Below are positions 1-8,530 of a stretch of 34,853 nucleotides of DNA, piece by piece. Both the position numbers and the translations under genes were made by a program. Origin of the DNA: a bacterium (GTDB lineage Bacteria > Bacteroidota > Ignavibacteria > Ignavibacteriales > Melioribacteraceae); the NCBI GenBank assembly GCA_027398005.1, contig DAHYUM010000009.1:1-34853 (forward strand). The letters are read 5' to 3'. The stretch's first letter is position 1, and the number at the start of each line of letters is the position of its first letter. The notes under the pieces are model-generated. The model worked only from the letters and a program-made list of their open reading frames with translations, was not told the DNA's origin and searched no databases.

Positions 1-146
1 TTTTGATAGGTACGTAAAACCGAATCTTTTTCGTAGGCGATCCCGAAAGATTCACAAAGTTGTTGGATCAAATCAATCCAACTATCATTATCTGTAGGAT
101 ATCTTAAGAGACTATCAGTTTTAAAATCTTTAACTATTATAACCAT
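1..146 (-). CDS. Partial hypothetical protein, truncated by left window edge
   Basis: This open frame starts at ATG 146 and runs off the left edge without a stop, giving at least 48 codons (begins MVIIVKDFKTDSLLRYPTDN). It is absent from the ORF track because it is cut by the window. A good ribosome-binding site (GAGGG, about 6 nt upstream of the ATG) supports the start. The visible part is soluble, mixed charge, with no signal peptide or membrane segment. I do not recognise the family and assign no function. It lies on the same strand as the Cache-domain gene but is separated from it by about 195 bp holding a terminator-like hairpin, so it is probably transcribed separately. Confidence 0.55.
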   Translation of the reverse strand, partial: MVIIVKDFKTDSLLRYPTDNDSWIDLIQQLCESFGIAYEKDSVLRTYQ

Positions 147-223
147 TATACCCTCAATATTTGTTGTTGTTAAATCTACTTTTTGCCATCTAAAATTTGT
201 TTGGCCAACACACAGGCAACGGT

Positions 224-284
224 CTCTGCGTGCAGAGTACTGTGTTTGATGACCGCTGCCGCAGAAGTTTCTGCGTGCAGAGTA
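224..284. repeat. Duplicated short palindrome (two hairpin copies)
   Basis: The 15-mer TCTGCGTGCAGAGTA occurs at 225-239 and again at 270-284, exactly 45 bp apart. Extending to 18 bp adds one mismatch. Each copy contains a small inverted repeat (CTCTGC-GT-GCAGAG in the first, TCTGC-GT-GCAGA in the second). The 71-aa track ORF 183-398 reads through both as a repeated 'VSACRV', but its TTG start, composition and overlap with the end of the Cache gene make it an unlikely gene. I read this as a non-coding palindromic duplication of unknown role. Confidence 0.6.
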
Positions 285-302
285 TGGAATCCGGAGGTTA
301 AA

Positions 303-325
303 GGGGCAGGTGTTTACCCTGCCCC
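303..325 (-). terminator. Hairpin terminator downstream of the Cache-domain gene
   Basis: A perfect 8-bp GC-rich stem (GGGGCAGG / CCTGCCCC) with a 7-nt loop lies about 15 nt past the stop codon of the minus-strand Cache gene. In the minus direction it is followed only by a short T run (CTTTAAC), so termination efficiency is uncertain. Confidence 0.6.
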
Positions 326-340
326 ATTAATTCAAAATAT

Positions 341-799
341 TTACTTTTTACTATATGCGCCGCAAGCAAATACGTATTTGCCTACTTTTTCAACGTAAAC
401 AGTCTTTGCCTCAACATTTTTTGTAGCCGGATTGGCCCATTTATAGTTCTGCCATCCCTTTCCTTTTGTTTTTGCAATTTCAATACGGTCTTTAACAATC
501 ATCTTGCCGTCGGCATCTTTAAGGTCCATTCTGTTTTTGCCCACAGCCGCAGGGTCGCTCCCCTGAGCAAGGCACTTGCCATCAAGATCGTAAACAATAA
601 TGTAAAGATCCCCCCTGGTAAATTTACCTTTCGGATTATTGAATTCCTTAAAAGCTTTTTCGGCACCCGCCTCCTTATAAAAAGCAATTGCCTTTTTAAC
701 CCACTCTTCTGCCTGCTTGGGGGTAGAATTCTTTGTCTGAGCATAATATGCCGGTGAAACAAAAGCGGCAATTATAAAAAACAGAATAAACCGTTTCAT
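341..799 (-). CDS. Secreted single-Cache (sCache_2-like) domain protein
   Basis: This 152-aa protein has a clear signal peptide (MKRFILFFIIAAFVSPAYYAQ), so the mature form should be periplasmic or exported. The rest, about residues 25-150, matches the style of stand-alone Cache domains: an N-terminal amphipathic helix (AEEWVKKAIAFYKEAGAEKA), a 'YIIVYDLDGKCLAQG' strand-turn, 'VGKNRMDLKDADGK', and a C-terminal 'VYVEKVGKYVFACGAY'. Cache domains bind small molecules such as carboxylates, and in receptors they sit outside a TM segment. Here there is no TM helix or kinase/methyl-acceptor output domain, so it would be a soluble binding protein. The start is fixed by a near-perfect Shine-Dalgarno AAAGGAGGT (804-812). 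No partner gene is adjacent. Family assignment is from pattern recognition; the ligand is unknown. Confidence 0.8.
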   Translation of the reverse strand: MKRFILFFIIAAFVSPAYYAQTKNSTPKQAEEWVKKAIAFYKEAGAEKAFKEFNNPKGKFTRGDLYIIVYDLDGKCLAQGSDPAAVGKNRMDLKDADGKMIVKDRIEIAKTKGKGWQNYKWANPATKNVEAKTVYVEKVGKYVFACGAYSKK

Positions 800-803
800 T
801 TAA

Positions 804-812
804 ACCTCCTTT
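804..812 (-). promoter_or_regulatory. Strong Shine-Dalgarno of the Cache-domain gene
   Basis: On the minus strand AAAGGAGGT precedes the ATG at 799 by 4 nt. It is nearly the full anti-SD complement, stronger than at most genes in this window, and suggests high translation. Confidence 0.7.
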
Positions 813-1031
813 GTTGTTCTTCTTAAATAATAAAAGTCTATTTGAATTAAACTTTGGAAATGGAATTAAGGGCAAAATAAAGAATAAAAAATTAAAAGCA
901 AACCGGTATGATTTTCAGATAATTAGGACAAAGAATCTTCTGAAGGTATAAATATGAATGGGGATTATTTTTTGCACTGTTTTTAAAAAACCGGTATATT
1001 ATTTTGTTATTGGGTACAATTTGGGGGAAAA

Positions 1032-2354
1032 ATGAAAAAAACATTACTTTTTTTATTGTTTTTCACATGCATCACTTCCGCGCAGTGGCAGTTGCGCAGT
1101 ACCGGATTAACCAATTTTAACATAGGGTCGCTTGACGCTATTGACAGAAACAATGCAGTTGTATCTTCGGGGGGAATTTATATTACAAGCAACGCCGGTT
1201 TAAATTGGCGCAAAATATTTAACAGTTCAGTTATTGACGTAGTAATGAAAAGCGATTCTTTAATTTACGCAATTTCAGAAAGAGCTGTTATACGTACTAC
1301 AAACGGGGGCGCAAAATGGGATACGCTCTACCAGCAGCCTTCAAACATGGGAATGCTGGACTATATTAAAGTTTTCGGCAATACAATAATTGTTATGGGC
1401 GATTGCGATATGGATGATTTCTACAGTCCCGCGCAAATTTACAAATCTACCGACGGGGGAACCACCTGGCTTCAGGTTAATAAGAGCGGTTTAATTGGCG
1501 GAAGGACCTGGAATGTATGGCGCCCCGTTGATTTTGGATCCGATTCCACGGCAATTATTGGGTATCATTACCTTATGACACCCGGTTCAAATCAGTTAGC
1601 CCATACTTTTGCACGAACAAGCGACGGGGGAGACACCTGGCAATTTAACACCATACCGGGCCTGCAAAATTCCCCCTACATTTATGTATCTAAAATGTAC
1701 GATGCATTGTACGGGGCCGCATACGGATGGGACCATGACGGCCACGCCTGCATGTTTATAACCAACGACGGAGGGGCGAACTGGGAAACAAATGTTATTA
1801 ATACCAGCAATATTTACGGTAACGCCATATGCTTTGTTCCTAACGACCCGGATAAAATTTTCCTTTCGAGAAGCGACGCATTATATTACAGCAACGACCG
1901 GGGTAAAAAGTGGACCATGCAGAACTTTACGCCGAATACCACCCCCGCCAGAATTGAAGATATTATTTTCGTTGATCAGGACTGCGGCTGGATGGTTACC
2001 AGCATGGGGGAAATATACTGGACCGACAACAAGGGAAATGCAGTTGTAAGGAACGACAAACAAACAGCACTGCCGTCTGGTTATTATCTGGAACAGAATT
2101 ACCCCAATCCATTTAACCCTTCAACAAAAATAACTTTTTCGCTTCCAAAGGTTTCAAGAGTGCTTTTAAGGATTTACGATTTACTGGGGAGGGAAATTAA
2201 AACACTAGCCGATAAGGAATTAAGCGCCGGGTATCATTCATTCACCTGGAACGCCGATGATAACTACGGTAAAAAAGTCGCCACCGGAATATATATTTAC
2301 ACCTTAAGCACAGAAAATTTCATGCAGACAAGAAAGATGATATTGATAAAATAA
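1032..2354 (+). CDS. Secreted Asp-box/BNR-repeat (Ycf48-like) protein with T9SS sorting domain
   Basis: This 440-aa protein starts with a signal peptide (residues 1-18, ending TSAQ). Residues about 30-335 form a beta-propeller-like region with repeated Asp-box motifs: SNAGLNW (53), TNGGAKW (90), STDGGTTW (139), TSDGGDTW (196), TNDGGANW (244) and a degenerate SNDRGKKW (287). This is the sialidase/sortilin/Ycf48 propeller style. Residues 353-440 are a T9SS type A C-terminal sorting domain (EQNYPNPFNPSTKITFSL ... TRKMILIK). The protein should be exported by Sec to the periplasm and then moved across the outer membrane by the T9SS. No enzymatic residues of a true sialidase are apparent, so binding or adhesion is as likely as catalysis. 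The start has a GGGGG ribosome site. It converges on the next gene and shares a terminator with it. Confidence 0.85.
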   Translation: MKKTLLFLLFFTCITSAQWQLRSTGLTNFNIGSLDAIDRNNAVVSSGGIYITSNAGLNWRKIFNSSVIDVVMKSDSLIYAISERAVIRTTNGGAKWDTLYQQPSNMGMLDYIKVFGNTIIVMGDCDMDDFYSPAQIYKSTDGGTTWLQVNKSGLIGGRTWNVWRPVDFGSDSTAIIGYHYLMTPGSNQLAHTFARTSDGGDTWQFNTIPGLQNSPYIYVSKMYDALYGAAYGWDHDGHACMFITNDGGANWETNVINTSNIYGNAICFVPNDPDKIFLSRSDALYYSNDRGKKWTMQNFTPNTTPARIEDIIFVDQDCGWMVTSMGEIYWTDNKGNAVVRNDKQTALPSGYYLEQNYPNPFNPSTKITFSLPKVSRVLLRIYDLLGREIKTLADKELSAGYHSFTWNADDNYGKKVATGIYIYTLSTENFMQTRKMILIK

Positions 2355-2361
2355 ACTATTA

Positions 2362-2391
2362 CTCCGGCCGGTAAATATAATCCGGCCGGAG
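2362..2391. terminator. Bidirectional hairpin between convergent T9SS cargo genes
   Basis: A perfect 10-bp inverted repeat (CTCCGGCCGG / CCGGCCGGAG) with a 10-nt AT loop sits in the 47-bp gap between the convergent genes. It lacks a T tract on either strand, so it may act as a transcript end stabiliser or a factor-assisted terminator for both. Confidence 0.75.
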
Positions 2392-2401
2392 AATAGCATA
2401 G

Positions 2402-5400
2402 TTACTTCATTAGAATCATTTTACGCGATTCAGTTTTAGCCCCCGCATTAAGCCTGTACATATAAACTCCGCTGGGCAGATGCGAAGCATTGAATGATAC
2501 GGAATGATTCCCGGCCGTTTTAAAACCATCAACAAGAACCGCAACCTCCCTTCCAATTGAATCGTATATTTTTAATGTAACTTTTTCTTCAGAAACGGGA
2601 AGAGAATATGCAATTGTAGTAGCAGGATTAAAAGGATTAGGGTAATTCTGTTTCAAGCAAAAATCGGTTGGAACAGCACCTGAAATATTTTTATTGTCAA
2701 CCGATACGGTAAAATCCCTGCAGATATTACTTATTCTTACTTCATCAATATATCCGTCCAAGTCCCTTCCAATAACAAGGTCTTGTGTGTTTATCAGAAG
2801 CGGAGAAGTTTCGGTATAATTTCTTTTAATTACCGCTATCTGCGCATCGTTTTCATCGAATATTTCAATCTTGATTTCTTTGCTTAAACTGTTTCTTGTA
2901 TAAGCTACATGGTACCATTTATTCAGCTGAGGCGTAAAGCCTGAGACCGCCACCCTGCTGCCCGATTGGTCGAAATAGAATCCGTGGAAAACATTTCCCC
3001 ACCAGGGGTTGATTTCCAAAGTAAAATTTGCCCAATAGGAATCATTATCCCCCGGTTTTGAAATAAGAGTAGTGCCATTAGGATTAAAGGAATTGATTTT
3101 AACCCACATTTCAATAGTAAAATCGGCCGTAAGATTAAATGCCTGTGAATTAGGTAAAGACAGAGGGGAAGAGAAAGAAGCCGAATTACCCAAATTGGAC
3201 TTTGCGCTAGGATAGAAAACAGCCCCTCCTCCGTTCCCATCCCCAGTTAATGCGTAATTGTGAAAGTTATTGTTTAAATGCAAAAGCAGTTTAGTATTGG
3301 TATCATTAATATAGGGCCCGAATTTGGAATTGGAGCGTACAATCTTAAAAGCGGCCTGCGAAACACGGTACAGCGAAGGGTCAGCGCTATCGGTAATTCT
3401 AATCAATCCCCGGTCGGTCATCAAAACCGGAACATTCCAGTTATAAATTCCAGATAATGCAGGCACGTTCGATGCAATGCTGTTCCATGAAGCTCCTCCG
3501 TCCTGCGAAAATTCAATATTAACATTAGCCACATTAAAACCATTGAATTGGATGACTTCTTTATCCCCCTCAATAAAGGCCTCTCCACCTGCCGGAGAAA
3601 CCAGCTGAAGTCCTTTAGCCGCAAGTTCCGAAGAAAGTGTAACTTCTGCCAAACCGTTCAGAGCAACGCCCCCCTGCCAGGTATGCCCCGAAAACACATA
3701 GGTGCCCTTGTAAACACCGTTATCCTGGTCATAATTAATAAGTTCAAGCCCAAACTTTTTACCGGCAGAAGGGATAACACCAAGCACATTCCATGGAATA
3801 GCAAATTCGGCCGTATAGCCATTTCCGTTTTTAACAAAACTGAAATTAGCGCCCGTCATTCCGGTACGGTAAGAAAGAGCTGAATTAACAACATTCCAGA
3901 TAAATGCCATGTCATTATCTTTAAAATCGACACCTCTCGAAAGATCGGGATCAATATCAACTTCAATGCCGTCGTTAAGAAAATCGACATAACTAAGGCA
4001 AGAAAGGCTGGCATCGGCAACTTCAATTGCAATATAAAGGTTATCTTCATCCCAAACCATCGAGGCTGTAACAGAATTATCTATTGAAGGGACATTGTTA
4101 ATTGAGCCTTCCTGAAAGAATTTGCGGTTTAAAACAATGCTCTTATCCCACACCGGTTCCGAAATAATACCGTCAATAACCGGTTTACCCATAGTCTTTT
4201 TAATTGAAAGAGTTTTAGGCTTGGGCGCCCAGTACGTGTTGTAATAATCATAGAACCCATCTTCGAACTGTTGTTTAGTAGAGTACCCAAGCGATGAAAA
4301 ATCCTGTCCGTTTGACTGGATTATGCTCTTAAGCGGGATATATCCCCCTTTACGTACAACAAAATCGTTCATTAAAAGTCCGAATAAGTAATAATCCAAT
4401 CCATTCCTGCTATTGAAATCGTAGTCTTCCATTTCGGCAATTGTAGGATAATGCCCAATTTTGGATTTAGCATATTCAAATTTATAAACAGCAAATCCGG
4501 TTTCGTTTCTAATCACTTGTTCATTCATAATACCATCCGTCATAAAGCTTGCAAACCCTTCCGAAAGCCAAGCCGGCATAAAATTGGGCTTAATAAGGAA
4601 CTGGAAAAGATGTGCAAGTTCGTGCCTAACAAGACTTCCGAACATGGGCAAATCCTCCGCTTTTTCGGCGCAGGAAGTAACCACCCCCGAAACCCAGGCA
4701 GTTCCGCCGGTATATCTGTGAATACACTCGGCACTATCCAGTTTGGCCCCCTCGCATTCAGGCTGAAAACTATAAGTTGCCTTTTTGCTGCTTTGAACGG
4801 CAAGTTCCGTTGAATACTGCGTGTAAGCCGCTTCAAGCTCGTTCTGCATATAAGGCATGCAGTAATTCTCGTTATCCCGGTAATAATATTTAAAGTGGTC
4901 CGATTCCCCCTGGAATTTAAGCCTGAACCTTTCAATTGTTTCGAGTATCCTCATATTGGTATATCTACGGAATACACCGAACAGATAGCTCATCGATTTA
5001 TCGGCAGAGTTCATTACAACCTCGTCGGCAGTAATCGATTTTACATCGAAGTAGCGCCACCATCCGTAAGTAACATTCATCAGCTCTCCCCATAGATAGG
5101 CAATGGCAATGCAGTTTTTCGAATCGAATTCGGCTCGGTCGTTCATTCTGGTGAAGGATGGAATTGAACCCCCGTAATTGTTAATTGCCTCTTTAATCAT
5201 ATTATCATCAATTTTTAGGTCTGCTTCAAAAGCGGCAAAGCCGGCAATAAACCAGACCGGCATAGTTTTCACCCTGAAATAGAAACGCAAAAAAGACTGG
5301 CTGGCATAATAAAGGGCCGCATCGGTAATGTTTCTGAAAATCTTTTTCTGGGCATCTGTAACCGGATCGCTCACGAACACCTTCCCGTCGTCATCAAGAT

Positions 5401-5617
5401 AGCCGCAATCGAACGACAATGCATCTGCAGGTTTCTGCGATTCGTACTGACTTGCCGAAATAGGTGTAATTTGCGGGTTAAATATCTGCTGGTCCCAAAA
5501 ATATTTAATCTGCGAGTTAAGGTAATTAACCTGCCTGTCAACGGCAGTCTGGTCAATCTGGGCAAATAAATATGCCGGCAATACCAAAAGGAATAAGACA
5601 ACAATAAGTGACCTCAT
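2402..5617 (-). CDS. Large T9SS-exported multidomain protein: duplicated peptidase-MA-like, CBM9-like, Ig-like, LamG-like, sorting domain
   Basis: This 1071-aa protein has a signal peptide (1-20). Two related domains follow. The second (about 325-480) contains RHELAHLFQF with HExxH at 332-336 and a downstream WLSEGFASF (Glu353), the layout of a gluzincin/peptidase-MA metalloprotease. The first (about 95-235) aligns by eye with it (MPVWFIAGFAAFEADL versus MPAWLSEGFASFMTDG; FDSKN...WGELMN versus FNSRN...FGLLMN) but lacks HExxH and the Glu. Residues about 478-660 resemble a family 9 carbohydrate-binding/DOMON-like module (IDGIISEPVWDKS, NDGIEVDIDPD, AEFAIPWNVLG). Residues 670-760 resemble an Ig-like module (SPAGGEAFIEGD, FSQDGGASW). 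Residues 770-970 are a LamG/concanavalin-like module (TIEMWVKI, WYHVAYTRNS, GYIDEVRI). Residues 985-1071 are the T9SS type A sorting domain. Role: likely a surface or secreted glycan-associated protease; the substrate is unknown. Confidence 0.85.
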   Translation of the reverse strand: MRSLIVVLFLLVLPAYLFAQIDQTAVDRQVNYLNSQIKYFWDQQIFNPQITPISASQYESQKPADALSFDCGYLDDDGKVFVSDPVTDAQKKIFRNITDAALYYASQSFLRFYFRVKTMPVWFIAGFAAFEADLKIDDNMIKEAINNYGGSIPSFTRMNDRAEFDSKNCIAIAYLWGELMNVTYGWWRYFDVKSITADEVVMNSADKSMSYLFGVFRRYTNMRILETIERFRLKFQGESDHFKYYYRDNENYCMPYMQNELEAAYTQYSTELAVQSSKKATYSFQPECEGAKLDSAECIHRYTGGTAWVSGVVTSCAEKAEDLPMFGSLVRHELAHLFQFLIKPNFMPAWLSEGFASFMTDGIMNEQVIRNETGFAVYKFEYAKSKIGHYPTIAEMEDYDFNSRNGLDYYLFGLLMNDFVVRKGGYIPLKSIIQSNGQDFSSLGYSTKQQFEDGFYDYYNTYWAPKPKTLSIKKTMGKPVIDGIISEPVWDKSIVLNRKFFQEGSINNVPSIDNSVTASMVWDEDNLYIAIEVADASLSCLSYVDFLNDGIEVDIDPDLSRGVDFKDNDMAFIWNVVNSALSYRTGMTGANFSFVKNGNGYTAEFAIPWNVLGVIPSAGKKFGLELINYDQDNGVYKGTYVFSGHTWQGGVALNGLAEVTLSSELAAKGLQLVSPAGGEAFIEGDKEVIQFNGFNVANVNIEFSQDGGASWNSIASNVPALSGIYNWNVPVLMTDRGLIRITDSADPSLYRVSQAAFKIVRSNSKFGPYINDTNTKLLLHLNNNFHNYALTGDGNGGGAVFYPSAKSNLGNSASFSSPLSLPNSQAFNLTADFTIEMWVKINSFNPNGTTLISKPGDNDSYWANFTLEINPWWGNVFHGFYFDQSGSRVAVSGFTPQLNKWYHVAYTRNSLSKEIKIEIFDENDAQIAVIKRNYTETSPLLINTQDLVIGRDLDGYIDEVRISNICRDFTVSVDNKNISGAVPTDFCLKQNYPNPFNPATTIAYSLPVSEEKVTLKIYDSIGREVAVLVDGFKTAGNHSVSFNASHLPSGVYMYRLNAGAKTESRKMILMK

Positions 5618-5756
5618 TTTTTTGATTCCTTATTTTTATTTATAAAAAACACGCAATACGCAAACTGCCCGGCAATGCTAATTGAAAAGCTCTAATGTGC
5701 CTTAGCATAAATGAGAGTTATAAAAACGCACATAACAAATCCATTGCATAACCGGT

Positions 5757-6347
5757 TTATATTTTTATTTTATATAAATTCCGCAGAACAAGTTTTCCTT
5801 CGGCATGCGAAATAAGCATAACCTCTTTCCCTTTTTCAGGGAAATCATCAGTCACTATAAAATGAATAGTTTTAAGGGCTCTTCCTGAGGAATCGCATAA
5901 TTCGGCTTTAATGGTTTTATGCCCATTTTTTAATGAGGTTGCAAAAGCAACCAACTGTACCTGAAAATCCATTATTCCGCTGTTAAACAGGCAGTTGCTT
6001 ACCCTAATCTCCCTTATAGCGAAATTTGAAGAATCGGACATTTTAGAGAAAGGGACGTTAAGTACGTTTTCGCGCCTCCTTAAACTTTCTTTAAGGGAAT
6101 GATTAACTTCAAAAATAAGGGAGTCCAATTCCCTCTTCAGGTCCAGCTGGTTTTGAAGCCGGTTTTTCAATTCGGCTTCCTTTAACCATAAAGATAAACT
6201 GCCAATCCGTTCCTCATAAATATCGATAATAACCGCTTCATCTTTTAGAAGAGAGTTACTAATAAGAGGTGAGTCGCCGCAGGAATTAAATAGGGCGAAG
6301 CAGGGGAAAATCAAAATCGCCCGAATTAAATTCTTAATCATATTCAC
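5757..6347 (-). CDS. Hypothetical lipoprotein with coiled-coil segment
   Basis: This is a protein of about 195 aa with a lipoprotein signal (LIFPCFALFNSC, lipobox Cys about residue 23), so it is likely membrane-anchored by lipid. Residues about 40-95 are highly charged and helical (ERIGSLSLWLKEAELKNRLQ), probably coiled coil. The C-terminal half (about 105-195) looks beta-rich (REIRVSNCLFNSGIMDFQV, KTIHFIVTDDF). I do not recognise a family. The annotated first codon is GTG at 6347 with GAGGG upstream; an ATG two codons later (6341) with AGGTG is an alternative. It is the nearest gene downstream of the TPR-AraC regulator on the same strand, 126 bp away, and could be its target, but the sequence does not prove that. 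Confidence 0.7.
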   Translation of the reverse strand: MNMIKNLIRAILIFPCFALFNSCGDSPLISNSLLKDEAVIIDIYEERIGSLSLWLKEAELKNRLQNQLDLKRELDSLIFEVNHSLKESLRRRENVLNVPFSKMSDSSNFAIREIRVSNCLFNSGIMDFQVQLVAFATSLKNGHKTIKAELCDSSGRALKTIHFIVTDDFPEKGKEVMLISHAEGKLVLRNLYKIKI

Positions 6348-6473
6348 CTGCCATCCCTCGGATTTAATTTACGGGGGCAAATAAATTGATTAAAAAGAAT
6401 TAAGGCAAATGATTGCTGTAGCGATTTATAAAACGGAACAGATACTTAGAAAAGGGGGTAAAAAAGGGGTAAA

Positions 6474-8465
6474 TTAAGGGGTTTTATTTCTTCCGGCTAC
6501 ATATTCGCTCGGGGTAAGATTAGTGAATTTTTTAAATGCTTTATTAAAAGAAGAGCGGGAAAGGAATCCGCAGCTTTTTCCAATTCCTTCAAATGTAAGA
6601 AAATCCTGCTTCCCCGATTCAAGAAGAGCTTTGGCCTCTTCAATCCTATACCGATTAATATAATTATTGAAATTCATCTCTCCCTGTTCATTAATTACCT
6701 TAGATAGATAAGCAGTGTTTGTATTAAGAATGCGGGCTGTTTCCGAAAGAGTAAGCTCAGGATCGAGGTACTTTTTTTCTTCTTCCATAAGCTTATTTAG
6801 CTCATGCCTAATGCGCACATACAGTTCTCCATTCTCTGTACGATTTTCGGAATTTCCGTTTTCCATTATTTTAACAGCCGATTTATCCCCTCTCCTATCC
6901 CTGAAGGGCTTGTGCTTAATTTCCCTGTAGAAGTTTACAAGCCGGAATATTTTTTTACGGTAAAATAGACTTAATACTGAAACAGAAATTACCCCTCCCG
7001 CAATTACAAACCAGAACAGGAAAGATTTTCTGCCCGATTCTTTTTCGAGCTCAGAAATATTTTGTTTTGCCTTAAGTATTTCCTCTTTGGTGTGATTAGT
7101 TTCGTATTTCACCATCATTTCAATATAAGCTTTGCGCGAACTCTGCTTTTGCAGAGTATCTGCAATTTCATTTTTCAGTTTAAGATATGCAAGCGCCTTC
7201 TTCGAATCTTCTTTGGCTTCATAACAAATCGAAAACTCGTCATAAATATCCTTAAGAAAATTGGCATTTTTAATTTCCCTTGCATACTGTTCGGCAATAT
7301 TAAGGTTATTAATCGCTTTATCAATTTTTCCTGTTTTTCTGTAGTACTGCGCTGCGGTTTTGTATGCATCTGAAAGAGCAAGCTTATCGTTAATTTCCCT
7401 GCCCAGGCGCAGGGCATTCTGAATTGGTTTTTCCGCCTGGTCGAAAAGCCCCATCTTAATATATGCCGCGGCCAGATTGGAATTTGCAAATGCCAGATGC
7501 TGCCGGCTGTTCATTGGCTCGAGAGTATTGATGGCCTTTTTAAAATAATTAACTGCCTCATTTGTAATACCGGCCTGAAGATAGTCCATTCCAATCAGGT
7601 TATAGGTATAACCTACACCGAAAGGTTCTTTAAGATTGGAATAAATATCTATGGCTTTTCTTCTATACTGCAATACCGTATTTAATTCCTGCCCTTCAAT
7701 TGAGGCAATTTTATTGGCCATTCCTGCCAGCTGAATGCCGCTTTTAGTATAGTCGGAATATTGAAGCGCAAGGTTGTAATATTTGATAGCTTCTTTCAGG
7801 TTCCCGAAATCGGTGTAAATAAACACAAGTTCCGAATAGATACTTCCTTTCAGTAGCGGGTTATTCGCGCAAAGCCTTAATGCATTTTTAGAGGCCGCAA
7901 TAGCATTTACCGGGTCGTTGTTCATTCTGTTGAAAACTACAAGATAATAGGATGATGATTGAATTAAAGTAGAATCGTTGAGCGAAATGCCCAATGAATA
8001 AGATTTATTTGCCATCATTAAAGCAGAATCGGGTCTGTTAAGCGCATATCCAAGAAAAATACTGTAGCCAAGTGACGATTCAGCTTCCAGAAATTCATTT
8101 TTCATTTGCCTGCTTAAATCAACCGCTTCAGCAAAGCATTTTTTTGCCCTGCCAATATTTCTTTCGCGCGTAGCATTCTTGCCTATATAAATATCGGCTT
8201 TTACCTGAATGAATTTATTACCCGTTTCCGATGCCAGCTGTAAAGCCTCTTCGGCATATTTTACCCCTTTATCGGTTGAGTTCTTATACGTTTCTGAGAA
8301 TAAAGAATAAAGCGTTTTTAACTTTTCTACATTAGCCTGCTCATTTCCCTTACTCTGCGCTTTTATTTCTGTGCAGAAGTTAAGAATGAGCAAAAATAAT
8401 AACGGAGCCGCCAGCATCCGGTTAATTACACTACTATTTTTACAAGAATCTGGAAGAATAACCAT
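6474..8465 (-). CDS. Membrane-anchored TPR sensor with C-terminal AraC-type DNA-binding domain
   Basis: This is a 663-aa one-component regulator. An N-terminal hydrophobic stretch (MLAAPLLFLLILNFCTEIKAQ) acts as signal or anchor. It is followed by a long TPR-like helical array (about 45-450, repeats such as GYTYNLIGMDYLQAGITNEAVNYFKKAI), a single TM helix (about 478-500, FLFWFVIAGGVISVSVLSLFY) and a cytoplasmic C-terminus. The last 110 residues are an AraC/XylS double helix-turn-helix (LSETARILNTNTAYLSKVIN; FEGIGKSCGFLSRSSFNKAFKKF...TPSEYV). This architecture is common in Bacteroidota: periplasmic TPRs sense a partner and the HTH binds DNA at the membrane. Start choice is uncertain; the upstream ATG has a close AGGG, and Met17 is an alternative. 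Cognate signal and targets are unknown. Confidence 0.9.
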   Translation of the reverse strand: MVILPDSCKNSSVINRMLAAPLLFLLILNFCTEIKAQSKGNEQANVEKLKTLYSLFSETYKNSTDKGVKYAEEALQLASETGNKFIQVKADIYIGKNATRERNIGRAKKCFAEAVDLSRQMKNEFLEAESSLGYSIFLGYALNRPDSALMMANKSYSLGISLNDSTLIQSSSYYLVVFNRMNNDPVNAIAASKNALRLCANNPLLKGSIYSELVFIYTDFGNLKEAIKYYNLALQYSDYTKSGIQLAGMANKIASIEGQELNTVLQYRRKAIDIYSNLKEPFGVGYTYNLIGMDYLQAGITNEAVNYFKKAINTLEPMNSRQHLAFANSNLAAAYIKMGLFDQAEKPIQNALRLGREINDKLALSDAYKTAAQYYRKTGKIDKAINNLNIAEQYAREIKNANFLKDIYDEFSICYEAKEDSKKALAYLKLKNEIADTLQKQSSRKAYIEMMVKYETNHTKEEILKAKQNISELEKESGRKSFLFWFVIAGGVISVSVLSLFYRKKIFRLVNFYREIKHKPFRDRRGDKSAVKIMENGNSENRTENGELYVRIRHELNKLMEEEKKYLDPELTLSETARILNTNTAYLSKVINEQGEMNFNNYINRYRIEEAKALLESGKQDFLTFEGIGKSCGFLSRSSFNKAFKKFTNLTPSEYVAGRNKTP

Positions 8466-8530
8466 TCCCTAATAAATATTAATATTTCTAAAATTCTATC
8501 AACCCGTTGTTTTAAACATATTAAATTGGA

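Noticed and set aside
183-398. 71-aa plus-strand ORF with internal VSACRV repeat
   Set aside because: TTG start, no ribosome site, antisense overlap with the Cache gene end, and the repeat is better explained by the duplicated palindrome at DNA level.
472-476. FtsH HEIGH instead of HEAGH (protein residues 472-476) as a functional anomaly
   Set aside because: The zinc-binding His and catalytic Glu are intact; the middle residue varies naturally in HExGH metalloproteases. The coordinates given are residue numbers in FtsH, not bases.
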